Source: Clostridia bacterium
GTDB lineage: Bacteria; Bacillota_A; Clostridia; Oscillospirales; CAG-272
DNA: 64,000 nt
NCBI GenBank assembly: GCA_017445115.1
Contig: JAFSUU010000010.1
Coordinates: forward strand, 22,471-86,470
Reading direction: 5' to 3'
The notes below the pieces were generated by a model. The model was given only the letters and a program-made list of their open reading frames with translations. It did not search any database and was not told where the DNA came from. Of the stretch, positions 26,934 through 36,299 are shown piece after piece (position 1 is the stretch's first letter; the number at the start of each line of letters is the position of its first letter). The position numbers and the translations under genes are program-made.

Positions 26934-26970
26934 AAAACCGAAGAGCTCATAACGGGCTTTTCGGTTTTTT
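26934..26970 (+). terminator. Terminator-like hairpin at the start of the dinB transcript
   Basis: A 13-bp stem with one G-U pair (AAAACCGAAGAGC at 26934-26946; GCTTTTCGGTTTT at 26956-26968), nine-base loop, T-rich 3' side. It begins about nine bases after the -10 box. It may stop readthrough from the Nif3-like gene, or form a 5' stem-loop or attenuator on the dinB mRNA. Confidence 0.7.
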
Positions 26971-26999
26971 GCTTTACTAAGGAAAGAAGGCGGACCGAA

Positions 27000-28250
27000 G
27001 TGAACGACAGAACTATTCTCCACTCCGATATGAACAATTTTTACGCGTCGGTGGAATGCAAATTGAATCCTGCTCTGAGAGGTCATCCGATCGCGGTCTG
27101 CGGAGATCCGAGACAAAGGCACGGGATCGTTTTGGCGAAAAATTACGAGGCAAAGCGCTTCGGAGTATCGACCGGAGAAGCGCTGTGGCAGGCAATGCAG
27201 AAATGCCCGGACCTCATCTGTGTTCCTGCGCACTACAACGAATATGAAAAATTATCGCGCGCGGCGCGAGACATATACTCCGAATATACCGACCTTGTAG
27301 AACCGTACGGGATGGACGAATGCTGGCTTGACGTCAGCAGATCGCACCGCATTTTCGGGAGCGGAGAAAAGATAGCAAACGAGATCAGGGATCGGATAAA
27401 GCGCGAACTCGGTCTGACGGTTTCTGTCGGCGTATCATTCAACAAGGTTTTCGCAAAACTCGGCAGCGATATGAAAAAGCCGGACGCGACGACGGTCATA
27501 AGCCGGGAAAATTTCAAAGAGACGGTATGGTCTCTTCCGGTGGACTGCCTTCTTTATATCGGAAGATCGACCACAAACAAGCTTTTGGGTTACGGGATAA
27601 CCACAATAGGCGCTCTCGCCGCCACCGGTCTTGACGTTCTTAAAATGATATTCGGCAAAAACGGAGAGATGCTCTGGTCTTTTGCAAACGGACTCGACAC
27701 CTCGCCGGTATCAAATATTGCCGCAAAATCACTTATAAAATCAGTGTCGTGCGGAAATACGTCGCACCGCGATCTCGTCACCGAGGATGACGTACGCATA
27801 GCGCTTCGCCCGCTTTGCGGGACGGTCTCGCGCCGTCTTCGCAAATACGGATTCCTTTGCGAAACGATATGCCTTTCCATACGCGATTCGGATCTCCACA
27901 CTATAACAAGGCAAAAAAAGTTGCCGCGTCCGTGCAGGACTTCAGGAGAAATATTCGACGCGGCGATCGAACTGTTTTCAGCCAATCATAAATCCGGAAA
28001 GCCGGTCAGATCCCTTTCCGTATCCGCTTCAAATCTGGTATATACCGAGGAAATACAACTCTCGCTCGACGAAAAAATAATGAGGCTTCAAAGGCGCGAG
28101 CTCGCCGAATGCGCCGTTGACCGCATAAACGAAAAGTACGGAAAAAACACCGTTCGCCGCGCCATATTCCTTGCGGAACCGGAGCTGACAAATATCCACG
28201 TACATTCAGGTGCCGAATATATTATGCCGGGATTGATGAATTATAAATGA
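27000..28250 (+). CDS. dinB: Y-family DNA polymerase IV (DinB)
   Basis: 416 residues. Translesion polymerase. Palm motifs: ILHSDMNNFYASVE (first catalytic Asp) and EPYGMDECWLDVS (catalytic Asp-Glu). The helix-hairpin-helix thumb lies around IGRSTTNKLLGYGITTIGALA. The little-finger domain is C-terminal. QLSLDE near residue 350 looks like a beta-clamp-binding peptide. The start is a GTG at 27000, with AAGGCGG upstream. The LexA-like box indicates DNA-damage induction. A bidirectional terminator follows. Confidence 0.93.
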   Translation: MNDRTILHSDMNNFYASVECKLNPALRGHPIAVCGDPRQRHGIVLAKNYEAKRFGVSTGEALWQAMQKCPDLICVPAHYNEYEKLSRAARDIYSEYTDLVEPYGMDECWLDVSRSHRIFGSGEKIANEIRDRIKRELGLTVSVGVSFNKVFAKLGSDMKKPDATTVISRENFKETVWSLPVDCLLYIGRSTTNKLLGYGITTIGALAATGLDVLKMIFGKNGEMLWSFANGLDTSPVSNIAAKSLIKSVSCGNTSHRDLVTEDDVRIALRPLCGTVSRRLRKYGFLCETICLSIRDSDLHTITRQKKLPRPCRTSGEIFDAAIELFSANHKSGKPVRSLSVSASNLVYTEEIQLSLDEKIMRLQRRELAECAVDRINEKYGKNTVRRAIFLAEPELTNIHVHSGAEYIMPGLMNYK

Positions 28251-28261
28251 ATTTATACGAT

Positions 28262-28297
28262 AAATATCCCCTCAGTGAAAATACTGAGGGGATATTT
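28262..28297. terminator. Bidirectional terminator between dinB and the VanY-like gene
   Basis: Perfect 15-bp stem AAATATCCCCTCAGT / ACTGAGGGGATATTT with a six-base loop, T-rich on both strands, between convergent genes. Confidence 0.9.
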
Positions 28298-28317
28298 TTG
28301 TTCTGTTCGATTCAAAA

Positions 28318-29559
28318 TCATTGATCCAACAGTTTGACGTACTCCTCGAGGCAAAGCCCCATAGCGCGCATCTTCGCCGCATGATATCTGCCGACGAATC
28401 TGTAATGCCACGGCTCAAACGTGATCTTGGTTATATCTTCTTTATCATCCGGATATCTCAGGATAAAGCCGAACTTCCAGCAGTTCTCCTTAAGCCACTT
28501 ATAAGCCTCCTGGTTTGCGAACGCCTGACTTGCCGATGAGAGATTGTGCATATCGCAGCAAAGTCCCGTCTGATGTTCACTTTGACCGGGAAGCGCGGTG
28601 TCTGAAGCGACCATAGCGTAGGCTGTGTCATAGTCGTAACCGTTGGCGAGATTCATATTGAGATACATATCGAATATCTCTTTCTGGCGCGTATACGAAC
28701 GGTAAGCGCTCGTAACCGAAACGTCAGTATATCCCGAGGCTCTCATTTCAATATACATAGCCTCGAGTGCCTTGGCGGCGGTCTTCGTCATCTGCTGAGC
28801 CGCGCGGTCCGATCTCGTATCGACAAGGTTTGTAAGATCTTTCGGGATATAATTCTCTCCGATAGCATTCTCGGAATTGACAAGGATAAGATATCCGTCG
28901 CGGTCAGCCGGCGCCATATACTCCTCATAGGAGGAAAGATCCGATTTGAACGTCGGAGTGCCGGTTAGCGGCTGCTCGTTTGAAAACGTCACGACACCGT
29001 TTGCAACGTCGTATATTCTCAGATATTCGATCCCGCGATCGACCGCGGTGCAGTATATTTTCGATTCTTCGGGCGAAAAGATCGGATTCTCAAGTTCTCC
29101 TTCAAAGACGAAACTGCCGCCTGTTTCATTCCAAAGCCAGACGTAATACGGTATTACGTCCCCTATGGCACTTCTCGACTGGATCGCGAAATCGCCGTTG
29201 CCGTCGTAATTGATATCTCTTGAGAAAAATCTGAAATGACTGTCGTCCGATACCGCCGGCGCGTCAACGCCGGTAGCTTCTCTCGACGCCGCGTCAACTT
29301 CAATGCTCCCGGAAGAACTCCCGACAGCGTATTCGATTTTCCACAGCTTGCCCGCTTCGCCGTAAAAATTCAGCTCGGCGTTCTTGTCGGAGCGGATATT
29401 TACCTTCTCGGAAAAGAGAAGGACCGTGGCATTACCTGCTTCATCGCTCTCGGGTGCTCTGTCGCTCTCTGTATCAAACGGACTTCCTGAAGAAGCGCCG
29501 CATGACGCAAACGTCAGAGCCATAAAAACTGCTAAAATAAGCGATACGATCTTTTTCAT
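28318..29559 (-). CDS. VanY/DacB-like D-alanyl-D-alanine carboxypeptidase lipoprotein (M15B)
   Basis: About 413 residues. Signal peptide with lipobox FASC near residue 17. A beta-rich N-terminal half of unknown role (about 30-240) is followed by the M15 zinc carboxypeptidase domain. Zinc and catalytic motifs: LPGQSEHQTGLCCDMH (His and Asp) and FEPWHYRFVG (Glu and His). It trims D-Ala from peptidoglycan stem peptides outside the membrane. The start at 29559 is set by AAGGAGGT five bases upstream; the frame extends 27 bases further but has no SD there. Last gene of the minus-strand group. Confidence 0.9.
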   Translation of the reverse strand: MKKIVSLILAVFMALTFASCGASSGSPFDTESDRAPESDEAGNATVLLFSEKVNIRSDKNAELNFYGEAGKLWKIEYAVGSSSGSIEVDAASREATGVDAPAVSDDSHFRFFSRDINYDGNGDFAIQSRSAIGDVIPYYVWLWNETGGSFVFEGELENPIFSPEESKIYCTAVDRGIEYLRIYDVANGVVTFSNEQPLTGTPTFKSDLSSYEEYMAPADRDGYLILVNSENAIGENYIPKDLTNLVDTRSDRAAQQMTKTAAKALEAMYIEMRASGYTDVSVTSAYRSYTRQKEIFDMYLNMNLANGYDYDTAYAMVASDTALPGQSEHQTGLCCDMHNLSSASQAFANQEAYKWLKENCWKFGFILRYPDDKEDITKITFEPWHYRFVGRYHAAKMRAMGLCLEEYVKLLDQ

Positions 29560-29582
29560 GCCGTACCTCCTTGATGAAAATG

Positions 29583-31256
29583 TCAAAACAGTCCGGATAT
29601 TACTCCGTTCTCATCGACGTCAATACGCTCGGCTGCCGGAGATTTCGGAAGCCCGGGCATAGTCATTATATCGCCGGTAAGAGCTACTGCAAATCCTGCG
29701 CCGGCAGATATTTTCACGTTGCGTACCGTTACGGTAAAACCTTCGGGAGCGCCTTTTTTCGCCGGATCGTCCGAAAAACTGTATTGTGTCTTTGCGATAC
29801 ACACGGGACAGTTACCGAATCCCATTTTTTCGATCTTTCCGATCTGACGTTCCGCTTCCGCAGTGTAAGATACGCCGTCGCCGCCGTATATCTTTTTGAC
29901 CACACACGCGATCTTTTCTTTGATCGTCGCGCCGTCTTCGTATGAGAAAGTAAAATCGCCCTTCTCTTCTTCGCAAAGACGAACGACCTCGCGAGCAAGT
30001 TCCTCTCCGCCCTCGGAACCTTTTGCCCAAACGTCCGAAAGAATTGCTTTTACGCCGAGCTCGCGGCATTTTTCAATGACGAGTGCAACTTCAGCGTCTG
30101 TGTCCGTCGGGAACTTGTTTACAGCGACGACCGCGGGGAGGCGGTACACGTTTTTGATATTGGATACGTGGCGAAGCAAATTCGGAAGACCTGCTGCAAG
30201 CGCTTCAAGGTTTTCCGCACCGAGTTCCTCTTTAGGCACTCCTCCGTGCATTTTCAGCGCACGAACGGTAGCGACAATGACTACCGCCGAAGGAGTCAGC
30301 CCCGCCATTCTGCACTTGATATCGAGGAACTTCTCGGCGCCGAGATCCGCTCCGAATCCGGCTTCCGTTATAGCGTATTCACCGTATTTCATTGCACATT
30401 TCGTAGCGATAACGGAGTTGCATCCGTGGGCGATATTTGCAAACGGACCTCCGTGAACGAACGCCGGCGTTCCTTCGAGCGTCTGAACAAGATTAGGCTT
30501 CAGAGCGTCCTTGAGCAGAGCCGCCATAGCTCCGGCAGCCTTGAGGTCGCCCGCGGTTACCGGTTCGTCTCCGTACGTATATCCGACGATGATGCGTGAA
30601 AGGCGGGCTTTCAGATCTGATATCGACGACGAAAGACAGAGCACAGCCATTATCTCCGACGCAACGGTGATGTCAAATCCGTCCTCGCGGGGAACGCCGT
30701 TAGCTCTGCCGCCGAGTCCGTCGACGACGTATCTGAGCTGTCTGTCATTCATATCGACGCAGCGGCGCCACGTTATTTTTTTAGGATCGATACCGAGCGC
30801 GTTTCCCTGCTGGATATGGTTGTCTATCATTGCGGCGAGAAGATTGTTCGCCGCTCCTATCGCGTGAAAGTCTCCGGTGAAATGAAGGTTGATGTCCTCC
30901 ATCGGCACAACCTGCGCGTAACCGCCGCCGGCGGCGCCGCCTTTGATTCCGAAAACGGGACCGAGCGACGGCTCTCTGAGCGCCACTATCGAACGCTTGC
31001 CGATCCTTCTCAGCGCGTCGGAAAGGCCGATCGTCGTCGTGGTCTTTCCTTCGCCTGCAGGGGTAGGAGTCATAGCAGTAACGAGGACAAGGCGGCCTTC
31101 GCCTCTGTCAACATTGAGCGCGGCAAGGTCGATCTTCGCCTTATAATTGCCGTAGAACTCTACATACTCAGGATCGATCCCGGCCGCTTCCGCGACCTTT
31201 GATATATGAAGCATTTTACATTCCTGCGCGATCTCGATATCGCTTTTATATGCCAT
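29583..31256 (-). CDS. fhs: Formate--tetrahydrofolate ligase
   Basis: 557 residues. It makes 10-formyl-THF from formate, THF and ATP, for purine synthesis and in acetogens the Wood-Ljungdahl methyl branch. The ATP-binding loop is [55 protein letters not shown] is the diagnostic block. It lies 52 bp after guaB, consistent with a purine link. SD AGCGAGGTGTG precedes the ATG. Confidence 0.97.
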   Translation of the reverse strand: MAYKSDIEIAQECKMLHISKVAEAAGIDPEYVEFYGNYKAKIDLAALNVDRGEGRLVLVTAMTPTPAGEGKTTTTIGLSDALRRIGKRSIVALREPSLGPVFGIKGGAAGGGYAQVVPMEDINLHFTGDFHAIGAANNLLAAMIDNHIQQGNALGIDPKKITWRRCVDMNDRQLRYVVDGLGGRANGVPREDGFDITVASEIMAVLCLSSSISDLKARLSRIIVGYTYGDEPVTAGDLKAAGAMAALLKDALKPNLVQTLEGTPAFVHGGPFANIAHGCNSVIATKCAMKYGEYAITEAGFGADLGAEKFLDIKCRMAGLTPSAVVIVATVRALKMHGGVPKEELGAENLEALAAGLPNLLRHVSNIKNVYRLPAVVAVNKFPTDTDAEVALVIEKCRELGVKAILSDVWAKGSEGGEELAREVVRLCEEEKGDFTFSYEDGATIKEKIACVVKKIYGGDGVSYTAEAERQIGKIEKMGFGNCPVCIAKTQYSFSDDPAKKGAPEGFTVTVRNVKISAGAGFAVALTGDIMTMPGLPKSPAAERIDVDENGVISGLF

Positions 31257-31308
31257 AACACACCTCGCTGTATTTTATTTTGATTTTCCGTGATTATTCC
31301 CTAAATGA

Positions 31309-32817
31309 TCAGATGCCTTCGCGCTTGTTCGCCGTCTTCAGCATGACGTCGTGATATCCGCCCTCGACAATGCTCGTCGCGGAAACGAGAGTGATCCTTG
31401 CGTTCTTCTGGAGATCGGCGATATTTGTGACACCGACGTTGCACATCGTGGACTTCACCTTGTAAAGGCTCTTCTGTACGTTGTCGTGCAAGCTTCCGGC
31501 ATAAGTGACGTAAGAATCCACGCCTTCCTCAAATGACAGCTTCGACTTTCCGCCGAGGTCATATCTCTGCCAGTTGCGCGCACGGTTGGAGCCCTCGCCC
31601 CAGTATTCCTTAACGTACGTTCCGTTGATATTGAGTTTTGTCGTCGGGCTCTCATCAAAACGCGCGAAGTAACGGCCGAGCATGATAAAGTCTGCGCCCA
31701 TTGCAAGCGCGAGAGTCATGTGATAATCATGAACGATACCGCCGTCGGAACAGATCGGAACGTAAATGCCGGTCTTCTCGAAATACTCGTCTCTCGCCGC
31801 GGCAACTTCAAGGACGGCAGTCGCCTGTCCGCGTCCGATACCCTTCTGCTCTCTCGTGATACAGATCGATCCGCCGCCGATACCTATCTTGATGAAATCC
31901 GCGCCAGCTTCCGCGAGGAAGAGGAATCCTTCACGGTCTACCACGTTTCCTGCGCCGACTTTAACGCTGTCGCCGTATTTGGCGCGTATAAAGTCGATCG
32001 TCTGCTTCTGCCAGCAGGAATGTCCCTCGGACGAATCTATGCAGAGCACGTCCGCTCCGGCTTCGATAAGCGCGGGAACTCTCGTTTCATAGTCGAGAGT
32101 ATTTATACCTGCGCCAACCATGTATCTCTTGTTGGAATCAAGCATTTCATCGGGGTTCTCTTTGTGCTGAGAATAGTCTTTTCTGAAGACGAGATACTTC
32201 AGTTTTCCATCCTTGTCGATAAGAGGCAGAGAATTGAGCTTGTGATCCCAGATGATATCGTTCGCTTCTTTAAGCGTCGTATTGTCAGGCGCGGTCACAA
32301 GACGTTCGATCGGAGTCATAAATTCCTTGACCTTAAGATCGGTCGACATACGGCTGACTCTGTAATCTCTGCCGGTAACTATACCGAGAAGACGTCCCGA
32401 CGACGTTCCGTCATCCGTTACCGCAACGGTGGAGTGACCGTTTTCCTCAACAACGCGAAGAACGTCGGCGAGAGTATCCTCCGGAGTTACGTTGGAGTCG
32501 GAAACTACGAAACCGGCTTTGTAGTTCTTGACTTTTGCTACCATGGCCGCCTCGTCCTCGACGGACTGCGAGCCGTAAATAAAGGACATTCCGCCCTCTT
32601 TGGCGAGAGCTATCGCCATCGTATCGTTGGATACCGACTGCATTATAGCCGAAACGAGCGGTATGTTGAGGCTGATGTCGGGCGTTTCTCCCTTTTTGAA
32701 TTTGACGAGCGGCGTCTTCAGACTTACTTTCGACGGAATGCACTCCGGAGAAGTGTAACCCGGAATAAGAAGGTACTCGCTGAAGGTGTGTGACGGTTCA
32801 TTGTAAACAAACGGCAT
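31309..32817 (-). CDS. guaB: IMP dehydrogenase (protozoan-like GuaB with CBS pair)
   Basis: 502 residues. It oxidises IMP to XMP, the committed step of GMP synthesis. Two CBS modules (about 95-220) are inserted in the TIM barrel. Catalytic loop [13 protein letters not shown] carries the Cys. The flap has [16 protein letters not shown]. From memory the C-terminal half is strikingly close to the enzyme of the parasite Tritrichomonas foetus ([30 protein letters not shown]), more than to B. subtilis GuaB. It lies 11 bp after the serine acetyltransferase gene. Confidence 0.96.
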   Translation of the reverse strand: MPFVYNEPSHTFSEYLLIPGYTSPECIPSKVSLKTPLVKFKKGETPDISLNIPLVSAIMQSVSNDTMAIALAKEGGMSFIYGSQSVEDEAAMVAKVKNYKAGFVVSDSNVTPEDTLADVLRVVEENGHSTVAVTDDGTSSGRLLGIVTGRDYRVSRMSTDLKVKEFMTPIERLVTAPDNTTLKEANDIIWDHKLNSLPLIDKDGKLKYLVFRKDYSQHKENPDEMLDSNKRYMVGAGINTLDYETRVPALIEAGADVLCIDSSEGHSCWQKQTIDFIRAKYGDSVKVGAGNVVDREGFLFLAEAGADFIKIGIGGGSICITREQKGIGRGQATAVLEVAAARDEYFEKTGIYVPICSDGGIVHDYHMTLALAMGADFIMLGRYFARFDESPTTKLNINGTYVKEYWGEGSNRARNWQRYDLGGKSKLSFEEGVDSYVTYAGSLHDNVQKSLYKVKSTMCNVGVTNIADLQKNARITLVSATSIVEGGYHDVMLKTANKREGI

Positions 32818-32828
32818 GGTAAACTCCT

Positions 32829-33761
32829 TTATATATAGTATTCTATTTCTTTTCTTTTTCCTGTGGAAATATCAAGCTCGGGCGTCTTTGCGCTGACCTT
32901 GACGTTCCTGTCGACCGATCCGGTTATGAAGGTATTGCCTCCGACAACGGTCTTTTCTCCGATAGAAGTCGCTCCGCCGAGGATCGTTGCGTTTGCGTAG
33001 ATCGTGACGTTGTCTCCGACTGTCGGGTGGCGCTTCTTCCCGGCGAGCTTCTGACCGCTCTTCAGCGACAGAGCTCCGAGCGTCACGCCCTGATACAGCT
33101 TTACGTTATCGCCTATGACCGTAGTCTCTCCGACGACGACGCCGGTTCCGTGGTCTATGAAGAAGCTCTCGCCTATTTCGGCGCCGGAGTTGATGTCGAT
33201 CCCCGTTTCGCTGTGAGCGTATTCGGTCATTATCCTCGGGATGAAAGGCACGCCGGCTTTATAAAGTCCGTGCGCGACACGGTACACGTATATCGCAAGG
33301 AATCCCGGGTAAGAGCAGATTATCTCCTCCATGCTCTTTGCGGCGGGGTCTCCGTTGAATCCGGCTTCAACGTCTTTGAGAAGCGCCCTCTGTATATCGG
33401 GGAGCGATGCGAAATATTCGTCGCAGACGCTCTCCGCCTTTTTGGAAACGGCGGCGTTCGATACGTTTTTCTTTTTCTTATACGAGAAAGCGAGAGTCAC
33501 CTGAGCGAGAAGCTTCTCATAAAGCCCGGTGAGCGCGCTTCCGATATAATACTCCGGCTCCGCTCCGCACGTTATCTTTCCCTCGAAATATCCGGGGAAC
33601 ATCACACTGCGAAGCCCGAGCAGAAACTCTATGACTTCCTGTCTGTCCGGAAGCGGAGATTCATTTTTGAGCATCAGGATATCCGAATCTTCATAATTCT
33701 TCGCTATACCCGACACAGCGTTTGAAATTATTTTTTTGGTTGTTTCCTTCAAGGAAAACAC
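32829..33761 (-). CDS. cysE: Serine O-acetyltransferase (EpsC/CysE type)
   Basis: 310 residues. It makes O-acetylserine for cysteine synthesis. An N-terminal helical domain precedes a left-handed beta-helix: [40 protein letters not shown] has the hexapeptide repeats and the active-site His. The length and the C-terminal extension match the EpsC subgroup seen in anaerobes. It sits seven bases after the AAA ATPase gene, so it belongs to the same operon. The functional link to the AAA protein is not obvious. Confidence 0.92.
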   Translation of the reverse strand: MFSLKETTKKIISNAVSGIAKNYEDSDILMLKNESPLPDRQEVIEFLLGLRSVMFPGYFEGKITCGAEPEYYIGSALTGLYEKLLAQVTLAFSYKKKKNVSNAAVSKKAESVCDEYFASLPDIQRALLKDVEAGFNGDPAAKSMEEIICSYPGFLAIYVYRVAHGLYKAGVPFIPRIMTEYAHSETGIDINSGAEIGESFFIDHGTGVVVGETTVIGDNVKLYQGVTLGALSLKSGQKLAGKKRHPTVGDNVTIYANATILGGATSIGEKTVVGGNTFITGSVDRNVKVSAKTPELDISTGKRKEIEYYI

Positions 33762-33768
33762 CTCCTCG

Positions 33769-35370
33769 TTAAAATCCTACCGTTGCGCTCTTTTTTCCTT
33801 TTCCGGGATCGAATTCCGGAGCGGTGAGCGCCGACGCAAGATCGCGCTCCGTGATCATAACGTCGCTCTTTTCCGAAAGGCATCTTTCGAGCGCCGCTCT
33901 CTGACACCTCTCATAAAGATTTCTGACGAATCTCGCGTTTGAAAAGCTCTTATCTTCGATGAAGCTGTCCGGCAGCGATTCAAAATATTTCCTTACCGAG
34001 CCCTCAAGATCGTCCGAAAGCTCAAACGCCTCTTTTGCCATATTCATAAAAATACGCGACAGCTGATCTCTCGTAAAATTCGGGAACTCTATTCTGTAAG
34101 GCATTCTGCTTTCAAGTCCGGGATTGCCTTTCATAAGGCGCTCCATCTCAGCCGGGTATCCCGCCATTATCACGACCATATCGCTTCTGTGGTTTTCCAT
34201 CTCGGAGATCAGCGTTGTGAGCGCCTCTCTTCCGAAATCGCGGCTGTCCTCCTCATCGGTATACAGCGAATACGCTTCGTCAATGAAAAGGACCGAACCG
34301 TATGCGGACTGGCAGACAGATGTCGTTATCTTTGCGGTGGAACCTATATGAGTGCCGACAAGAGAACGTCCGGAGCACTCGATAAATCCGCCCGTCCTCA
34401 GTACGCCCGCCTCTGCCAGCGCCTCGCCGACGAGCCTTGCCGCGGTCGTCTTGCCCGTTCCGGGATTGCCGACGAAACGCATATGGATGCACGGCATTTT
34501 CATATTCTTTCTCGAATGGAGATAACTTATCTGAAGCACGATCGACGAGATCTGTTCCTTGATCGATTCAAGACCGATATAGTCGTCAAATTTGTCGATG
34601 GCAGGACGGTTCTCGTCAGAGGTAAGCTGAATATCAGAAGACTCGATTACGGCTTTTCCTCCGTCCGATCCCGCTTTGACAAGTTTCCCGAACACGATAT
34701 CCTGAACGACTTTTCTGACCGTGTCAAAGCCGTAAAACCTGCCGTCGCGTCTCTCTTCGGATATTCTCGCGGTCAGCGAAGGATACGCATCCTTCGAGAT
34801 TCTGAACTTCATTTCGGAGGCGCATTGTTTCGCGTATTCGACCATCTGTTCACCGGTCAGCTCACCGAAGCGTACGACGGTCACGTTCATAACGTCGGCT
34901 ATATCTTCGCGGACTTTTTTTATAAAGCCGTCTTCCGCGGGAAGTATTCTGAACACGTAAATACACTGCCTGTCATTGACGCGCAAAGTTCTTAAGAATT
35001 CTTTGAATTCCGGCGTCGAAGTTTTAGACGCCCAGTCTGAAATATCAATGCCTATGACCGAGGGACCGCCGTGCAGCGACGCTACCGTTATCGCTGACGC
35101 AAGGTCTTCCGCATTGTCGCGGAGGTGATACTCTTTAAGCGAAACTTCCGAACCGGAGCTTTCATTCAAAAAGCCTGAGAGATAAGACAAAGCAGTTGTA
35201 TATCCGCACCCTCTGTCTATTGAGAACAGATAATTCCTCGTAAACAGAGCGTCAATAATATTCTTTGCGGCGGCGGCACGAACGGCGTCCGCCAGCTCAT
35301 GCATACGCGCTTTGAACTCTTCGGCGCCGACAAGTTCGTCGGTCATTTCCAAAAAAGTTTTCTTTTTCAT
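33769..35370 (-). CDS. Tandem AAA ATPase, SpoVK/CbbX-like, with degenerate first module
   Basis: 533 residues. The C-terminal half (about 260-500) is an active-looking CbbX/SpoVK AAA domain: Walker A VGNPGTGKTTAARL, Walker B VLFIDEAYSLY, sensor 1 VVIMAGY, Arg finger GLESRMPYRIEFPN. The N-terminal 220 residues look like a second, decayed ATPase module: the P-loop reads DRGCGYTTAL (Lys replaced by Tyr), and IGIDISDW stands at the Walker B place. CbbX-type proteins remodel partner proteins; the partner here is unknown. It starts three bases after the rluA-family stop. Confidence 0.85.
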   Translation of the reverse strand: MKKKTFLEMTDELVGAEEFKARMHELADAVRAAAAKNIIDALFTRNYLFSIDRGCGYTTALSYLSGFLNESSGSEVSLKEYHLRDNAEDLASAITVASLHGGPSVIGIDISDWASKTSTPEFKEFLRTLRVNDRQCIYVFRILPAEDGFIKKVREDIADVMNVTVVRFGELTGEQMVEYAKQCASEMKFRISKDAYPSLTARISEERRDGRFYGFDTVRKVVQDIVFGKLVKAGSDGGKAVIESSDIQLTSDENRPAIDKFDDYIGLESIKEQISSIVLQISYLHSRKNMKMPCIHMRFVGNPGTGKTTAARLVGEALAEAGVLRTGGFIECSGRSLVGTHIGSTAKITTSVCQSAYGSVLFIDEAYSLYTDEEDSRDFGREALTTLISEMENHRSDMVVIMAGYPAEMERLMKGNPGLESRMPYRIEFPNFTRDQLSRIFMNMAKEAFELSDDLEGSVRKYFESLPDSFIEDKSFSNARFVRNLYERCQRAALERCLSEKSDVMITERDLASALTAPEFDPGKGKKSATVGF

Positions 35371-35373
35371 AGT

Positions 35374-36000
35374 TCACTCCGCATCGAACAGTGATTCGAA
35401 CAAATTCCATGGATAAACGCGGCCGGGCAATGAAGAAGCAGTGTATTCTCTGCCTCCGAGCATTGCCGTCACGCTCCTGCAGTACAACCCGACGGGACAT
35501 CCGTCGCTCGCACCGTATTTTCCGTCTCCGACGAGAGGATGACGCCTCGATGAAAACTGCACCCTGATCTGATGGCTTCTGCCTGTTTCAAGGTTTACGG
35601 AAACGAGGCTGAGATCTTCAGCATATCCGAGAGTTTTATATGTCAAAGACGCCTCTTTTACTCCGCGGCGGACTCTTTTCACAACGTAAGATTTATTCGT
35701 CCTTGAGTCTTTGAATAAAAGGTCGCGCATTTCGCCCTCCGGCTCCGTTTTTCCGTGGACGACTGCAATATATTCTTTTTTCAACGCGCCGGGAAGAGAC
35801 AGCGCCGACGCCGCGCTTTTCGTCTTTGCAAACGCTATTACACCGCCGACCGCGCGGTCGAGCCGGTGGACCGGAAATATCTCGCACCCGAGTTCCTCTT
35901 TGAGCGCACTCACGATGTTCGGCTCCGCGCTCTCCTCCGAAAGCATGCCCACCTCTTTCTCGGCGATGACGAGTTCATCCGTTTCAAGCAGGATATTCAT
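35374..36000 (-). CDS. RluA family pseudouridine synthase
   Basis: 208 residues, a compact synthase without an S4 domain. The catalytic Asp is in VHRLDRAVGGVIAFAKT (residue about 42). ETGRSHQIRVQFSSRRHPLVGDGKYG is the conserved C-terminal block. It isomerises a uridine in rRNA or tRNA; the site cannot be told. The ATG at 36000 has no visible SD and overlaps the end of the upstream 65-codon gene by 17 bases, which suggests translational coupling. Confidence 0.9.
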   Translation of the reverse strand: MNILLETDELVIAEKEVGMLSEESAEPNIVSALKEELGCEIFPVHRLDRAVGGVIAFAKTKSAASALSLPGALKKEYIAVVHGKTEPEGEMRDLLFKDSRTNKSYVVKRVRRGVKEASLTYKTLGYAEDLSLVSVNLETGRSHQIRVQFSSRRHPLVGDGKYGASDGCPVGLYCRSVTAMLGGREYTASSLPGRVYPWNLFESLFDAE

Positions 36001-36181
36001 AGATCAAAACGTCGGATCGGTAGATCAGATCTTTCCGGATTCCCTCTCCGTAAACAGCAGAAGAACGCACGAATTTCCCGTACAGCGCATCGCGGTCGAC
36101 GTTGAAGCCGTACAGCTCGGCGTCGTCGATATCGGAATGGTACAGCAGTTTAGCTCTGAAATCATAAATCGCCGGGTCCAT
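35984..36181 (-). CDS. Small hypothetical acidic protein, 65 aa
   Basis: I do not recognise it. The ATG at 36181 has an excellent SD (AAAGGAGA, six-base spacer) and sits about 38 bp after a good -10 box, so it is the first cistron of the operon. It is rich in Asp, Tyr and Arg, with no TM or signal. Its last codons overlap the rluA-family start, which lacks its own SD. It could be a genuine small protein or a translated leader that delivers ribosomes to the next gene. Confidence 0.6.
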   Translation of the reverse strand: MDPAIYDFRAKLLYHSDIDDAELYGFNVDRDALYGKFVRSSAVYGEGIRKDLIYRSDVLIYEYPA

Positions 36182-36218
36182 CGCAGTTCTCCTTTATAAA
36201 CTATTAAACTATTAAAAT

Positions 36219-36247
36219 ATTATATCATATTATTTTGCTCGTTTCAA
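36219..36247 (-). promoter_or_regulatory. Promoter for the 65-aa/rluA/AAA/cysE/guaB operon
   Basis: Minus strand: TTGAAA at 36247-36242, 17-bp spacer, TATAAT at 36224-36219. Confidence 0.8.
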
Positions 36248-36253
36248 TATACC

Positions 36254-36290
36254 GTATAAAAAAAGGCTGCGCGAAATGCGCAGCCTTTTT
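36254..36290. terminator. Bidirectional terminator after the surface-protein gene
   Basis: Stem GGCTGCGC/GCGCAGCC (36265-36272, 36278-36285) extended by A/T pairs, GAAAT loop, T-run on both strands. It chiefly ends the minus-strand gene at 36300. Confidence 0.88.
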
Positions 36291-36299
36291 GTTGGTTTT

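Noticed and set aside
25973..27037. 354-codon minus-strand open frame
   Set aside because: It covers the antisense of the Nif3-like gene, the dinB promoter and the dinB start; no SD or domain.
31720..32793. 357-codon plus-strand open frame
   Set aside because: Antisense shadow of guaB, which is unmistakable on the minus strand.
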